From positions 1-35,155 of the forward strand of contig NZ_WRXO01000018.1 of assembly GCF_009758125.1 (NCBI RefSeq): DNA of 35,155 bases, written 5' to 3'. Shown one piece after another: positions 1 through 12,400 of the stretch (within the stretch, counting starts at the first letter, position 1; each line of letters starts with the position of its first letter). Origin of the DNA: Chitinophaga oryziterrae. GTDB taxonomy: Bacteria; Bacteroidota; Bacteroidia; Chitinophagales; Chitinophagaceae. The notes under the pieces are model-generated. The model was not told the DNA's origin. It did no database searches and was given only the letters and a program-made list of their open reading frames with translations. The position numbers and the translations under genes are program-made.

Positions 1-415
1 GTATAGGAAGAGGGTGTTTGGATCAAGACCAATCTTAGCACATCTCCTTTGCGGATGTCAAGACTCGATTGGTATTCTTCTGCATGACACAAGAGACTGG
101 TGGTGAAGTCTGTTGATCCACTCAGATTCAATTCATAAAGTTGTATTTTAGGGGATGTTCCATAATGTTGTATCCATCTGCCGTTTATTTGCTCATATGT
201 AAAACGTAAGGCATCGTGGTGCTCCCGTAAGAAAGTAAATGCATGTTCCAGCGAAGGACCAAGGAAAGACTTGTCTATACCTAATAACAGCGATTGGTTG
301 AAGTGGGATACTTCCTCTGGACAGGATGCAAAATATTGCTGCTGGATAGGTAATAAGCCACTCTCTCCTGTCAGTAAGCCCTGTTCTCCTCTCAGCATGT
401 TACTCGTACCACGGG
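1..415 (-). other. Epimerization domain, third, cut by the window edge
   Basis: Only the first 138 or so residues are present. The start LLPIQQQYFAS, then SHFNQSLLL and DALRFTY, parallels the two complete epimerases of the same protein. The LGGDS form of the preceding carrier domain supports the call. The catalytic HHxxxDxVSW motif is outside the window. Confidence 0.8.
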
Positions 416-3400
416 CCAGGATACATGCCGAGAGGCTGGCCACAGACTGGTGTTCGAACAGGTCAACTACCTGCAAGTCATAACCATGACGACGAACACG
501 GCTTACAACCTGGATGGTAATGATAGAATCTCCCCCTAATTCGAAGAAATTATCGTGGATGCTGATACGGGTCGCGCCTAACAGTTCTTCCCAGGTGTCT
601 ATCAACAGCTTTTCCAGTTCGTTACGGGCGCTTTCATACTGTTGTGTTTCCTCCTTAACAGCCGACAGATCCAGCAGTTTCTTTTTATCCGTTTTACCGT
701 TCGAGGTTAATGGTATGTATTCTATTTCTATCAACTGTGCCGGTACCATGTAGTCTGGCAACTGGCTTTGCAGGTAATGTTGTACAACTGCCTGCTCATA
801 ATCTTCTGAGACTACTATATAACCTACTAGCCGTTTGTTATTCAACAGCACAACGGCATGCCTGATGCCGGGTGCCTGTTGCAGCACAGTACCGATTTCA
901 CCCAGTTCTATACGATAGCCTCGTACCTTTACCTGTTCATCCCCGCGGCCCATAAACATAATATTGCCATCTGGCAACCAACGTGCATCATCTCCCGTAC
1001 GATAGACCCGCTCTCCATTGCGAAGAATAAAATGACTGGCTGTCTGCGAGGGTTGATTCAGGTAACCACGACCTACCTGTATGCCACCGATGTACAACTC
1101 TCCCGTGATACCGATACCTGCCAGTTCACCATAGTTATCTATGATGTAAGCACGCGTATTACCTAAAGGACGACCTATTGGTAGGATGTCTTCACCGGCT
1201 TCTCCTGCTGTTGTCTGCCACTCTATGGCTGTGACAGTTGTTTCTGTGGGACCGTATTCATTATAGAATGTCAACAGGCTACCCCACTTCTCCGCCAGTG
1301 ATTTATTACAGGCTTCTCCACCGGCTATCACTCGTTTTAAACCACCGTATAAACCAGGCCGAAGGGTTTCTAAAAAGCCTGGTGTAGCATGCAGGTGGGT
1401 TACCTGTTGTGTTAGTAATAACGCTTCAAATGCAACAGGATCCAACTGTGTTTTTTTGTCCATCAGTACCAGTGTTGCGCCACTCAGTAATGCCAGGAAA
1501 ATCTGTTCTACAGATGCGTCAAAACTGTAATTGGAGAATTGCAGGATACGTTCTGAGGAATCAATACCAAATGTCTTTAACTGGCTGCCGATTAAGTTCA
1601 CAACAGAACCATGCTCTATCAGCACTCCCTTCGGGTGACCGGTACTTCCTGATGTATAGATCACATAAGCAAGGTCAGTTGGTGTTATACCAGCATCTGG
1701 TAATGCAGTACTTTTTGTTGACGCTTCATCTATATAAATAATCGACGGCCCTAATGGCAAATGACTGTCTAAATCCATTGTACTAATAACCAGCCGGCAA
1801 CCACTGTCTTCCAACAGATAAGACAAACGCTCATGAGGGTAAGATGGTTCCAGCGGAACATAGGCTCCTCCTGCCTTTAAGATGCCCAAAATGGCCACAA
1901 TCATATCGATGCCTCGTTCCATGAATATGCCCACCAGTTCACCACGCTGTACACCTAATTGACGCAGGTGATTACCTAACTGGTTGCTTCTTATTTCCAG
2001 TGCGTTATAACTTAGTGAGTCTGTACCGAATAATAGTGCGGTAGATTCAGGTGTCAGACATGCCTGTGCGGAGAAAAGGGATGACACATTACTTTCCGGG
2101 GGGTAATAGCTGGCTGTTTCACCCCTGCCCCAACCCAGTAATTGCTGTGTTTCTACTGCTGATAACATCGGCAACGACCCGATACGCAGTGACATTTCTG
2201 ATGCAATTGCTTCCAGTATATGCTGGTAATGAGACAGCATACGGGTGACTGTCGGTTCATTGAAAAGATCAGCGCAATAGGTCAGTGATAAACGTAAACC
2301 ATCCCTAAAAGGGGTAATATCAAGGTTCAGTTCAAACTGTGAGGTGATCGTTGCAGATCCAGCTCCTTCCAATTCTACATCTCCTAATCTTAATTCTCCT
2401 CCACCCGGCATATTCTGTAATACCAGCCAGACCTGGAATACCGCGTTGCGTGTCCGGTCACGCTCCACGCCCAGCACTTCCACTATCTTCTCAAAAGGTA
2501 CTTCCTGGTGCTCATAAGCGCCTAACGTGGTTTGTTTAATTTCCTGTAGTAATGAAGAGAAAGATTGATTACTGTCCACATGGCTGCGTAATGCCAGGGT
2601 ATTCAGGAAAAATCCAATGAGGCCTTCTGTTTCCTGCTGACCACGACCCGCTGCAGGACTGCCTACACAGATATCTTCCTGACCGCTGGAACGGTGTAAT
2701 AATACTTTAAAAGCTGCCAATAACAGCATAAACAAGGTGACACCTTCCCTCTGTGCACAAGCCTCTAAACGCTCATGCAATACATGGTCAGTCATCATTG
2801 TCACACGACCACCACGAATGCGCTGTTCTGCGGGGTAAGGATAATCCACCGGCAGAGACAAGGGCGCAACACCCTTCAATTGTTGTTCCCAATAAGATAA
2901 TTTCTTTTCCAGGACTTCGCCCGACAACCAGTTACGCTGCCATATTGCAAAATCAGCATACTGCACCGGTAAGGGTTGCAACGGAGAGGGGTCGCCTTTG
3001 AGTTTACTTTCATAAAGGTTTACCAGTTCGTCCACGATGATACCGATAGACCAGCCATCACAGGCGATATGATGGACTACACCTGAGAGGTAATATTCTC
3101 TTTCAGCAACCGTGACCAGACTTACACGCAGCATAAAATCATTGGCCAGGTCGAAAGGTTTTTCCGCCTGCTGGCCGATCCATACATGCACATCTTCCAT
3201 GATCTCACTCCTGCTGATACGCTGCATATGCCAGCCCGCTGCATCACGCAGCAATTGGTAGCCAACACCATCTTCTTCACGAATCACGGTACGCAACACT
3301 TCATGTCTCGCTATGATTTCCCGGAAAGAAGATTCCAATGCATCTATATTCAGTTCACCTGTTAAATGGAATCCCCAAGGAACGTGATACTGGATGCTTC

Positions 3401-6400
3401 CACTCAATTTATCAATAAACCATAAACGTTCCTGACCATAAGATAATGGAATGAGACCTATGCGTGGATATGCGGATATAGGCGGTAACACTTCTTTGTG
3501 ATCCGGCATATCCAATTCTGCAGATAGCAAAGCAACCGTAGGGAATTCGAATATAGCACCCACCGACAATTCTTTGCCAAACTGATTGCGAATAGCAGAG
3601 ACAACTCTCACAGCCATCAATGAGTGACCACCCTGTTCGAAAAAGTTAGCATGAATGCTTAGCGGTTTAACCTCTAATAAATCTTCCCATATCGCTAACA
3701 TTCTTTTTTCCGCTGCTGTACGAGGGCCTTCATAAAGTTGTGGGTCTTCTTTAACTGAGAGATCTAATAGTTTCTTTTTATCTGTTTTACCATTTGATGT
3801 TAATGGTATGTATTCTATTTCTATCAACTGTGCAGGAACCATGTAGTCTGGCAGTTGACTTTCAAGGTACTGCAGCACTATTGGTTTCTCATAATCTTCT
3901 GAGGTAACGATATAAGCGATGAGTTGTTTATTATTAAATAGTACAACGGCTTGCAAGATACCGGGAGACTGTTGCAGCACAGTACTGATCTCTCCCAGTT
4001 CTATACGGTAACCCCGTACCTTCACCTGTTCATCACGACGACCCATAAATGCAATATTGCCATCTGGCAACCAACGCGCATCGTCTCCCGTGCGATATAC
4101 CAGCTCTCCATTGCGAAGAATGAAATGAGTGGCCGTCAGCTCCGGTCTGTTCAGATAACCTCTTGCAACACCGGCACCACCAATATATAATTCACCTGTG
4201 ATACCGATACCTGCCAGTTCTCCATAGTTATCTACGATATAGGCGTGTGTATTACGTAAAGGGCGACCTATTGGTAAAATGTCTTCACCTCCTTCTCCTG
4301 CTGTTGCCTGCCATTCTATGGCTGTTACGGTTGTTTCTGTAGGACCGTATTCATTGTAAAAAGGCAACAGGCTGCCCCACTTGTCTGCCAGCGATTTATT
4401 GCAGGCTTCTCCACCGGCTATCACTCGTTTTAAACCACCGTACAAACCCGGGCGAAGGATTTCCAAAAAGCCCGGTGTGGCATGCAGGTGTGTTATCTGT
4501 TGTGTTATTAATAACGCTTCAAAAGCAACAGGGTCCAGCTGTGTCTGTTTATCCATCAGTACTAATGTAGCACCGCTCAGTAATGCAAGGAAAATCTGTT
4601 CCACAGACGCGTCAAAGCTGTAATTGGAGAATTGCAGGATACGTTCTGAGGAATCAATGCCAAATGTCTTTAACTGGCTGCCGATTAAGTTCACTACAGA
4701 ACCATGTTCTATCAATACTCCTTTAGGGTGACCCGTACTACCTGATGTATAGATCACATAGGCCAGGTCTGTTGGTGTTATATCAGCATCCGGTAATGCA
4801 GTACTTTTTGTTGAGGTTTCATCTACATAAATAATTGCAGGACCTGATGGCAAATGGCTTTCCAGGTTTATTGTACTCACAACAAGGCGGCAGGCACTGT
4901 CTTCCAGCAGATAAGACAAGCGTTCATAAGGATAGGATGGTTCCAGCGGAACATAAGCTCCACCAGCCTTTAAGATGCCCAAAATGGCCACAATCATATC
5001 GATACCCCGTTCCAAAAATATGCCCACCAGTTCTCCACGCTGTACGCCTAATTGACGCAAGTGGTTACCTAACTGGTTGCTGCGTATTTCCAGTGCGTTA
5101 TAACTTAGTGAGCATGTACCGGATAATAGTGCGGTAGATTCAGGTGTCAGAGATACCTGTGCGGAGAAAAGCGACGATACATTACTTTCCGGGGGGAAAT
5201 AGCTAGCTGTTTCACCCCGGCCCCAATCCAGTAATTGCTGTGTTTCTATTTCTGACAACAACTGTACTTCATTCACAGCAGTAACAACATTCTCAGCAAT
5301 CTGCAATAATAATGTTTCGAAATGCCGGGCAATATTCTTTACCTGCTGCCGGTCGAGGACACTCTGTTTATACACAAACTGCAGTGAGGTGGTTTCCCTT
5401 ACAACGATACGGATGCTCAACGGATAGTTAGATGTCTGCTCTTCCTTACCCAGGAAAGATACATCCATTTTCCAGTCCCTGTTACCGATAACTTTTGATA
5501 CCGGATAATTCTCAAATACAAGGATGGTATCAAACAGTTCTCCGGCAACATCCGTCCATTCCCGTATATCATTGAGTGCTGTATACTGGTATTTTCTTGC
5601 TGCAAGTTGTCCATCCTGCATTAACTGCAACCAGGAAGCAAAGGTCTCATCTCCCTTCATCCGTGAGTGCAACGGAATGGTGTTTATATACATGCCTATT
5701 CTACGCTCAACATCGGCCAGTGCTTCCGGCCGTCCTGATACAACTACACCATAAGCGATATTCTGCTGACCTGTATAACGATGTAAGAGATAAGACCAGA
5801 CACCCTGCATCAATGTATTAACGGTGATATGCTGTTGCTGTGCATATGCCTGCAGCGAAGCTGTCTGATCAATATTCAATGTGTGCTCCAGTGCATTGAA
5901 TTTCTCTACATTTCTGCTACGTTCGATACCTGCCGGAATGAATGGCAACAATGTACTTTCCGATAAGCCCCCCATATAGTTTGTCCAGAACTCCTGCTGC
6001 GCTATTTTAGAAATGCGATTTATATGGTGGATATAATCTTCATACAAATCTTCTTTATAATTTGTCACAGGGCTACCAGAAACCAGCTCATCATAAGTAT
6101 TTAAGAATTCCTCCAGAATAACAGGCAATGACCATCCGTCAAATACAAGGTGATGGACAGTCCACAACAAGCGGTATTTATTATCCGACAGTTGTATTAA
6201 TGTTACACGCATGAGCGGAGGTTGCTCAAAATTAAATTGCCTGTAAAGATCCGCATGTTCATATGACAACAGTGCGTCTTCCTGTTCCTTACCGCTCACA
6301 TTGCGGAAGTCGATCAGTTCCAGCGGAATTGAAACATTCTTATATACGGCCTGTACTGCAACTTTGAAAATGTTATAATAAAACGCTGTGCGTAAGATAC

Positions 6401-9400
6401 TATGACGCCCTAACAGCAAGTCCCAACTTTTACGGAATGAACGGATATCCGGACTAACGATCTCGCATCTTAACTGTTCTACATAAGAACCGCCCTTGTC
6501 ATCTGATAAACTATGGAACAATAAGCCTTCCTGCAATGCGCTCAGCCGGTATATACGTTCCGGTTTGTTACTGCCTTTATCTGCAAAGAAATTATTCAGT
6601 TCTTTACAGGTAACATCTCCTGTGAGTCCATAGTCTGAAGGTGTAAAGGTTGGCTGTTCCTGCTGAAGGCAATGTCCTATCAACAACTGAAGATTACGGA
6701 TAAACTGACTGGTCAGCGCATTCACTGTAGCAGTTTCATAATGACGGGTACTGTAGCTCCAGCTGATTATAAACTCTCCTCCTTTTACCAGGCAGTTTAT
6801 GTTCATCAGTCCCTGCCAGACATTATTTTCATTTACGGCATCACCGGTATGTTCAACGGCCGGAGAGAAGAGGCTGTCGACACCTGCAATATTATCCAAT
6901 TGTCCGAGATAATTAAATGTCAGATCCCATGGCAGTTTGCCCTGCAATGCGGGTATTTTTTCCAGATATCTCAATACGCCATATCCTATTCCTTTATCAG
7001 GTATGCAACGAAGCTGTTCTTTTGTTGCACTAATTCCGTCTGACAGTTCCATGTCATCTGTATATTCCAGCAGCACCGGGTACATACTGGTGAACCAGCC
7101 CACAGTGTGACTGGGATCAGTTTCCATGTTCAATGCTTCTCTTCCATGCCCTTCCAAACCGATTACAAGGTGTTCATTACCTGTAAATTCATGCATGGTT
7201 TTCGCCAGTACACAAAGCAGTATATCATTTATCTCGGTACTGTATGCAGTCTGAATATTCTGGAGAAGGTTACGTGTCCATGAGGGGTCCAGTTTTTCAA
7301 TACAGTTGTCCACGTCTTTTGACAATACAATCCCTGCACCAGCTTTGTCGGTAAACAACGGTGTATAATATCCTGTTATTTTCTGCCAGTAATCTTTCTG
7401 CGATTGACCGCTCAATCCTTTACCATAGGATGACAGGGCATCAAACCAATCTCTGTAAGTTGCATTGTTTACAACAGGTAAATTCACTGTTCCATTCAAA
7501 GATGTCCGCAACATGTTTTCCAGATCATCAAGTATGATTCTCCAGGACACGCCGTCCACCAGCAGATGATGTATGACGATGAATAAACGGTTTGCATCCA
7601 TCACGGACGGTGTCTTTATCAATACAAAACGGAAAAGGTTGCCGTTACTAATATCAAGTGATTCCTGATATGCCTGCAGATGTTGCTCTATTGCAAGGGC
7701 AAATCCGTGTCCATTCATATCAGCAAGATCGAGCAACACGGTTTCCACAGGGCGATGTCCATATTCCTGTTCCCAGTCAGCAGCCCTTTTATGATAGATA
7801 AAACGTAAAGATTCATGTATTTTCACCAACTGCTCCGTTGCATGTTGCAGTATCTCAATATTGATTGTTTTGGGAATATTCAGAAGGACAGCCTGATTAA
7901 AATGCGAAACCATTTCCGGCTGACTTTCAAAGAACCACTGCTGTATGGGCAAAAGGCCGCATATACCCGTAGATGGACCCTGTTGTAATAAAGATGATAC
8001 ATCGTTCTTCTCCATCACGGCAGACAGCGTAGCAATGGTCTGATATGTAAACAGATCACCTATTTTCACTTCATATCCCTGTCTTCTTGCACGGCTTGCC
8101 AGTTGAATAGTGATAATGGAATCACCACCCAGCTCAAAGAAATTATCGTTGATACCTACCTGTTCAACACCCAGCAGATCCTGCCAGATCTTTACCAATG
8201 CCTCTTCCATAGGAGTACGCGGGCCTGCATAAGTTGATCCGGATGTAACGGCAATATCAATATCAGACAGTTTTTTCCTGTCTATTTTACCATTTGCTGT
8301 AAGCGGGAATACAGGTATGTCTACCAAAGTTGCAGGCAGCATATAATCAGGTAATCTCTCCGTCAGGAATGAAAGTACCGTATCTCTGTTAAAGCCTTCC
8401 GTGGTGGTGAAATAACCTATGAGTCTTTTTGTACGGCGTTCATCTTCCTGTACCATTACCAATGCCTGTTTAACACCCGGTGCCTGTTGTAATACATGTT
8501 CTACTTCAGCCGGTTCAATACGATAACCACGAATCTTTATCTGGCTATCCTGCCTTCCGAGGAAGTCGATGTTATGATCCAATCGCCAGCGGGCCATATC
8601 TCCGGTACTATACAATCTTAGTCCGGGTATATAATCTTTAAATTTTGCAGTAGTCAATTCGGGTTGATTCAGGTATCCGGCGGATAAGCCGGCGCCACCC
8701 ACAAACAATTCTCCGGCGACACCCAGTGGACATAACCTTCCATTAGCGTCCAGAATAAAGGCAGTACGATGATCCAAAGGCTTTCCGATTGGGATATCGC
8801 TGTCTGCCGCAACATCCGTTATATTCATCGTTACTGAAAAAGTAGTGTTTTCCGTGGGTCCATATCCGTTAATAATCTGCAACAAGGGGAATTGTTCTCT
8901 CAATGTTTTTATGTGTACAGGAGATAAACGATCTCCCCCTACCAGAACGGTCCGAAGTGATGCAAAAAGGTTGATATCTGTATCCAGCAACTGATTAAAC
9001 CAGCCGGCGGTAAACCACATCTGAGTAATCTTTTCATCTATTATTAGCTGTTGCAGCAGAGAGATGTCCAATAACACCTCCTGTTGACATAATACGAGTC
9101 TGCCACCATTGAGCAGCATGCCCCAGTATTCATAAGTAGTAGCATCGAAAGAGACCGCTCCAGTAGAAAGCAGGGTTTCAGCAGCCGATAAGGGAGCATA
9201 GGTTATATCTTTGACAAGGCTTAGCACATTAGCATGTGTGACCATTACTCCCTTTGGCTGACCAGTGGAACCGGAGGTATACATAATATAAGCGAGTGAG
9301 TCCGGCGCTACCGGCTTGTTCTCATATACCGGAGGCAGGCATGCTATATCGGTCTGCCACAGGAGATCAATATCTGTCTTCCTTATCTGTTTATCAAGAA

Positions 9401-12400
9401 CATGATGAGACGTGGACAATAATAGCACGGCATCAGCGTCTTTCAGCATGAATAAGACCCTTTCCGAAGGATAGGCAGGGTCTATGGGCATATATGCACA
9501 ACCCGCCTTTAATATTGCCAGGATAGCCAGTATCAGTTCTGTTGAACGTCCCATACAAACGGCGATGACAGCTCCTTCCGTAACACCTGTCTGTTGCAGA
9601 TAGGCCGCCAGCCGGCTGCTATTCTCATCTAATACGGCATATGATAACCGTTGGTCCTCATATACCAATGCAATGGCATCAGGCGTAGATAAACATTGTT
9701 CTTTGAAGGCACTGATAATACCGGTACTGAGAGTTATATTGGACCCTATACCAGACAGTTGCAGGAGCTGTTCCTCTTCATCGGCAGTAAGCAGACGGAT
9801 CTCTGAAATGAGGTTTACAGTTCCATTTATCATTTGTATCAACACCTCTTTAAAATGTCCCTGAATCATACGTACATATGCTTCTTCGAGCAGCGAACAT
9901 TTATAAATGAATTGCAGCAGCATTTCTGAACTCTGGCTTATCCGGATACAAAGGGGGTAATTGGTAGACTGTTCAAGCATCTCAATTCCGGAAATATGCA
10001 GCTGCCACTCTTTTGATGCAAGCACTTCGCTTATGGGATAATTCTGAAAGGTCAGTATTGTATCAAACAGATCTCCCGGTACATCTATCCAGTGCCGGAT
10101 GTCATTGATAGCACTATATTGAAATTCCAGTGAAGATTGTTGTTCCTGCTGCAACTCCTGTAACCAGGCTGCCACTGGCTTGTTTTCGGAGATAACGGCG
10201 CGCAGGGGAATTGTATTGATATACATACCAATCCGCTGCTCGACGTCTGTAAGGTCTGCAGGGCGGCCGGAAACGGTGACTCCAAAAATGACATCCTGAG
10301 CAGCGGTATAACGATATAATAAATAGGACCATACGCCCTGCATTAGTGTATTGACAGTAATCTGCTGTTGTTGTGCATACTGTTTTATCTGCCCTGTAAT
10401 GTGTTCATCCAGCGAAAGTGATACAACGTTAAAATCTTCGACTGAGCGGTTGCGGTTTGCCAGGGTTTCGACAAAAGGAAGCAATGTTCCTTTTTCAATC
10501 CCATTGAGGTATTTTTTCCAGTATTCATCTTCCTGCAAAAGTTTCTTTTCTCCGATATAACGGATATAATCACGGTACCGGTCCGCCTTTTGCACCGGTA
10601 ACTCTTTAGCATAAGCTATTGCATCATAGGTAGTCAGGAATTCTTTTACCAGCAATTGCAAAGACCATCCATCCAGCAAGAGATGATGATGCGTCCAGAG
10701 CAAATGGAAATGACCGTCCTTCTTTTTTAACAAAGTCATGCGCATGACAGGCGGCTTTGTGAAATCGAATTTCTTTTGCCGGTCGATCTCTGCAAAGTCA
10801 CTGATAGCTATCTCCTGTGCATCCGGGGAGAGATGAACAAGATCAATGATTTCAACAGGGAAAGGTGCTTCTTTCCAAACAATCTGTACAGGTACATTGA
10901 ATACATCGTGATAGAAACCGGTCCTCAGGATAGTATGCTGAGCAATCAGTTTTTCCCAACTGCGGATAAATGCATTCACATCCAAACCGGTGATATCACA
11001 TTTGAACTGTTCAGCATAAGCGGTCCCTTTATCGTATAAAGTATGAAAGAAAATCCCCTGTTGCAATCCGCTCAGGCGGTATAGGCTTTCAATTTTATCC
11101 CGCAGTATTACACCATCTTTCACCTGATCAAGAAATGCATCCAGTTCCCTGTAGTGCACATCCTGTCCAAGACCAAAGTCTGATGGCGTGTACATTGCCT
11201 GGGATTGTTTCCTCTCAATACAATGACGAAGCAGGGATTCAAGCCGGGATATAAATTTCCCGGACAGGGACCTGATTGTTCCGGCATCATAATGTTTATT
11301 GCTGAAACTGCATGTAAACATCAGTTTAGCATCTGCCACCATACTATTGAGTACCAACTTGTGCTGAACAGGGAATTCAGGATCCACTGCATCACCCGCA
11401 GACTCGGCGGCTATCAGCAATTGTTGTCCGCCATTGCCGATATTATCTGTCTGGCCCAGATAATTGAATATAATATCCCATGGTTCTTTTCCCCCAGGTA
11501 ATTGATCCTTTTGCAGGTATTTCAGTATGCCATAACCCATTCCTTTACCAGGAATTGCACGCAATTGTTCTTTAGTATTTTTTATCAACGCAGCTTCATC
11601 AGCATACTGTTCTACCTCAAGCATTACCGGATATAAGTTTGTGAACCATCCTACTGTGCGGCTTGTATCTATACTGTTACCAGGGATTTCCCGGCCATGT
11701 CCTTCCACTGCGACAACTATCTTTTGTAGTCCGCTCCACTCAGACAAGGTTGCGGACAATGCTGCCAATAATATATCATTCGTCTCTGTATGGTAAACCG
11801 CTGCAGCATCTTTCAGTAAAACAGCCGTCATTTCTGCATCCAGACTGAATCTAACATCCTGTAAGTCGCTTATGGTAAGCGTGCCTTTATAGTCATGATC
11901 CACAGGTAATGCCTGATAGTCATTGACAACAGCCGACCAGTATTCTCTTTGAGATTGCAGACCTGAGGTTTCCCCGTATGCTTTCAATGTATTATACCAT
12001 TCGCGATAAGAGGCCGTCTTCACAAACGATACATCCTCCTGGTACAGCAATGCTTCCAGATCATCCAGAATGATGCGCCATGAAACGCCATCTATTACAA
12101 GATGATGGATGATAATCAGTAAACGGTTGTCTTTCTCTGAAGCAGGCGTCTGCATCAGGACAACTTTTATCAGCGACCCTTCTGTGATGTTCAGGCTTCG
12201 CTGGTACTGCTGACAAACACCTGTGATCAAAGCAGGAAGCTCGTCCGTAGCAGCTGTAACCAGGTTTTCCACGGCGAGTATACTATCGACGGGAATATAT
12301 TCCTGCATCCACGTTGTATCATTCCGGTAATACCTGAAACGAAGCGCATCGTGCTGTTGTATAAGCCGGGAAACGATGGTTTGTAACTGTATGGTGTTTA

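Larger units (their letters stand above)
1..3465 (-). other. NRPS module C-A-T-E(partial), same code as the preceding module
   Basis: The condensation domain (about 2180-3465) has VHHIACDGWSI and is LCL-like, unlike that of the preceding module. The adenylation domain (about 690-2150) gives the same code, DAEHIGEVTK, and is nearly a copy of its neighbour. The carrier domain has LGGDSIITIQ at about 515-540, which announces an epimerase. The epimerase begins at about 415 with LLPIQQQYFAS and ALRFTY and is cut by the window edge before its HHxxxD motif. Confidence 0.75.

Noticed and set aside
1..415. Condensation domain after the last carrier domain
   Set aside because: The start LLPIQQQYFAS, the ALRFTY segment and the preceding LGGDS carrier match the two complete epimerases of this gene rather than its condensation domains.
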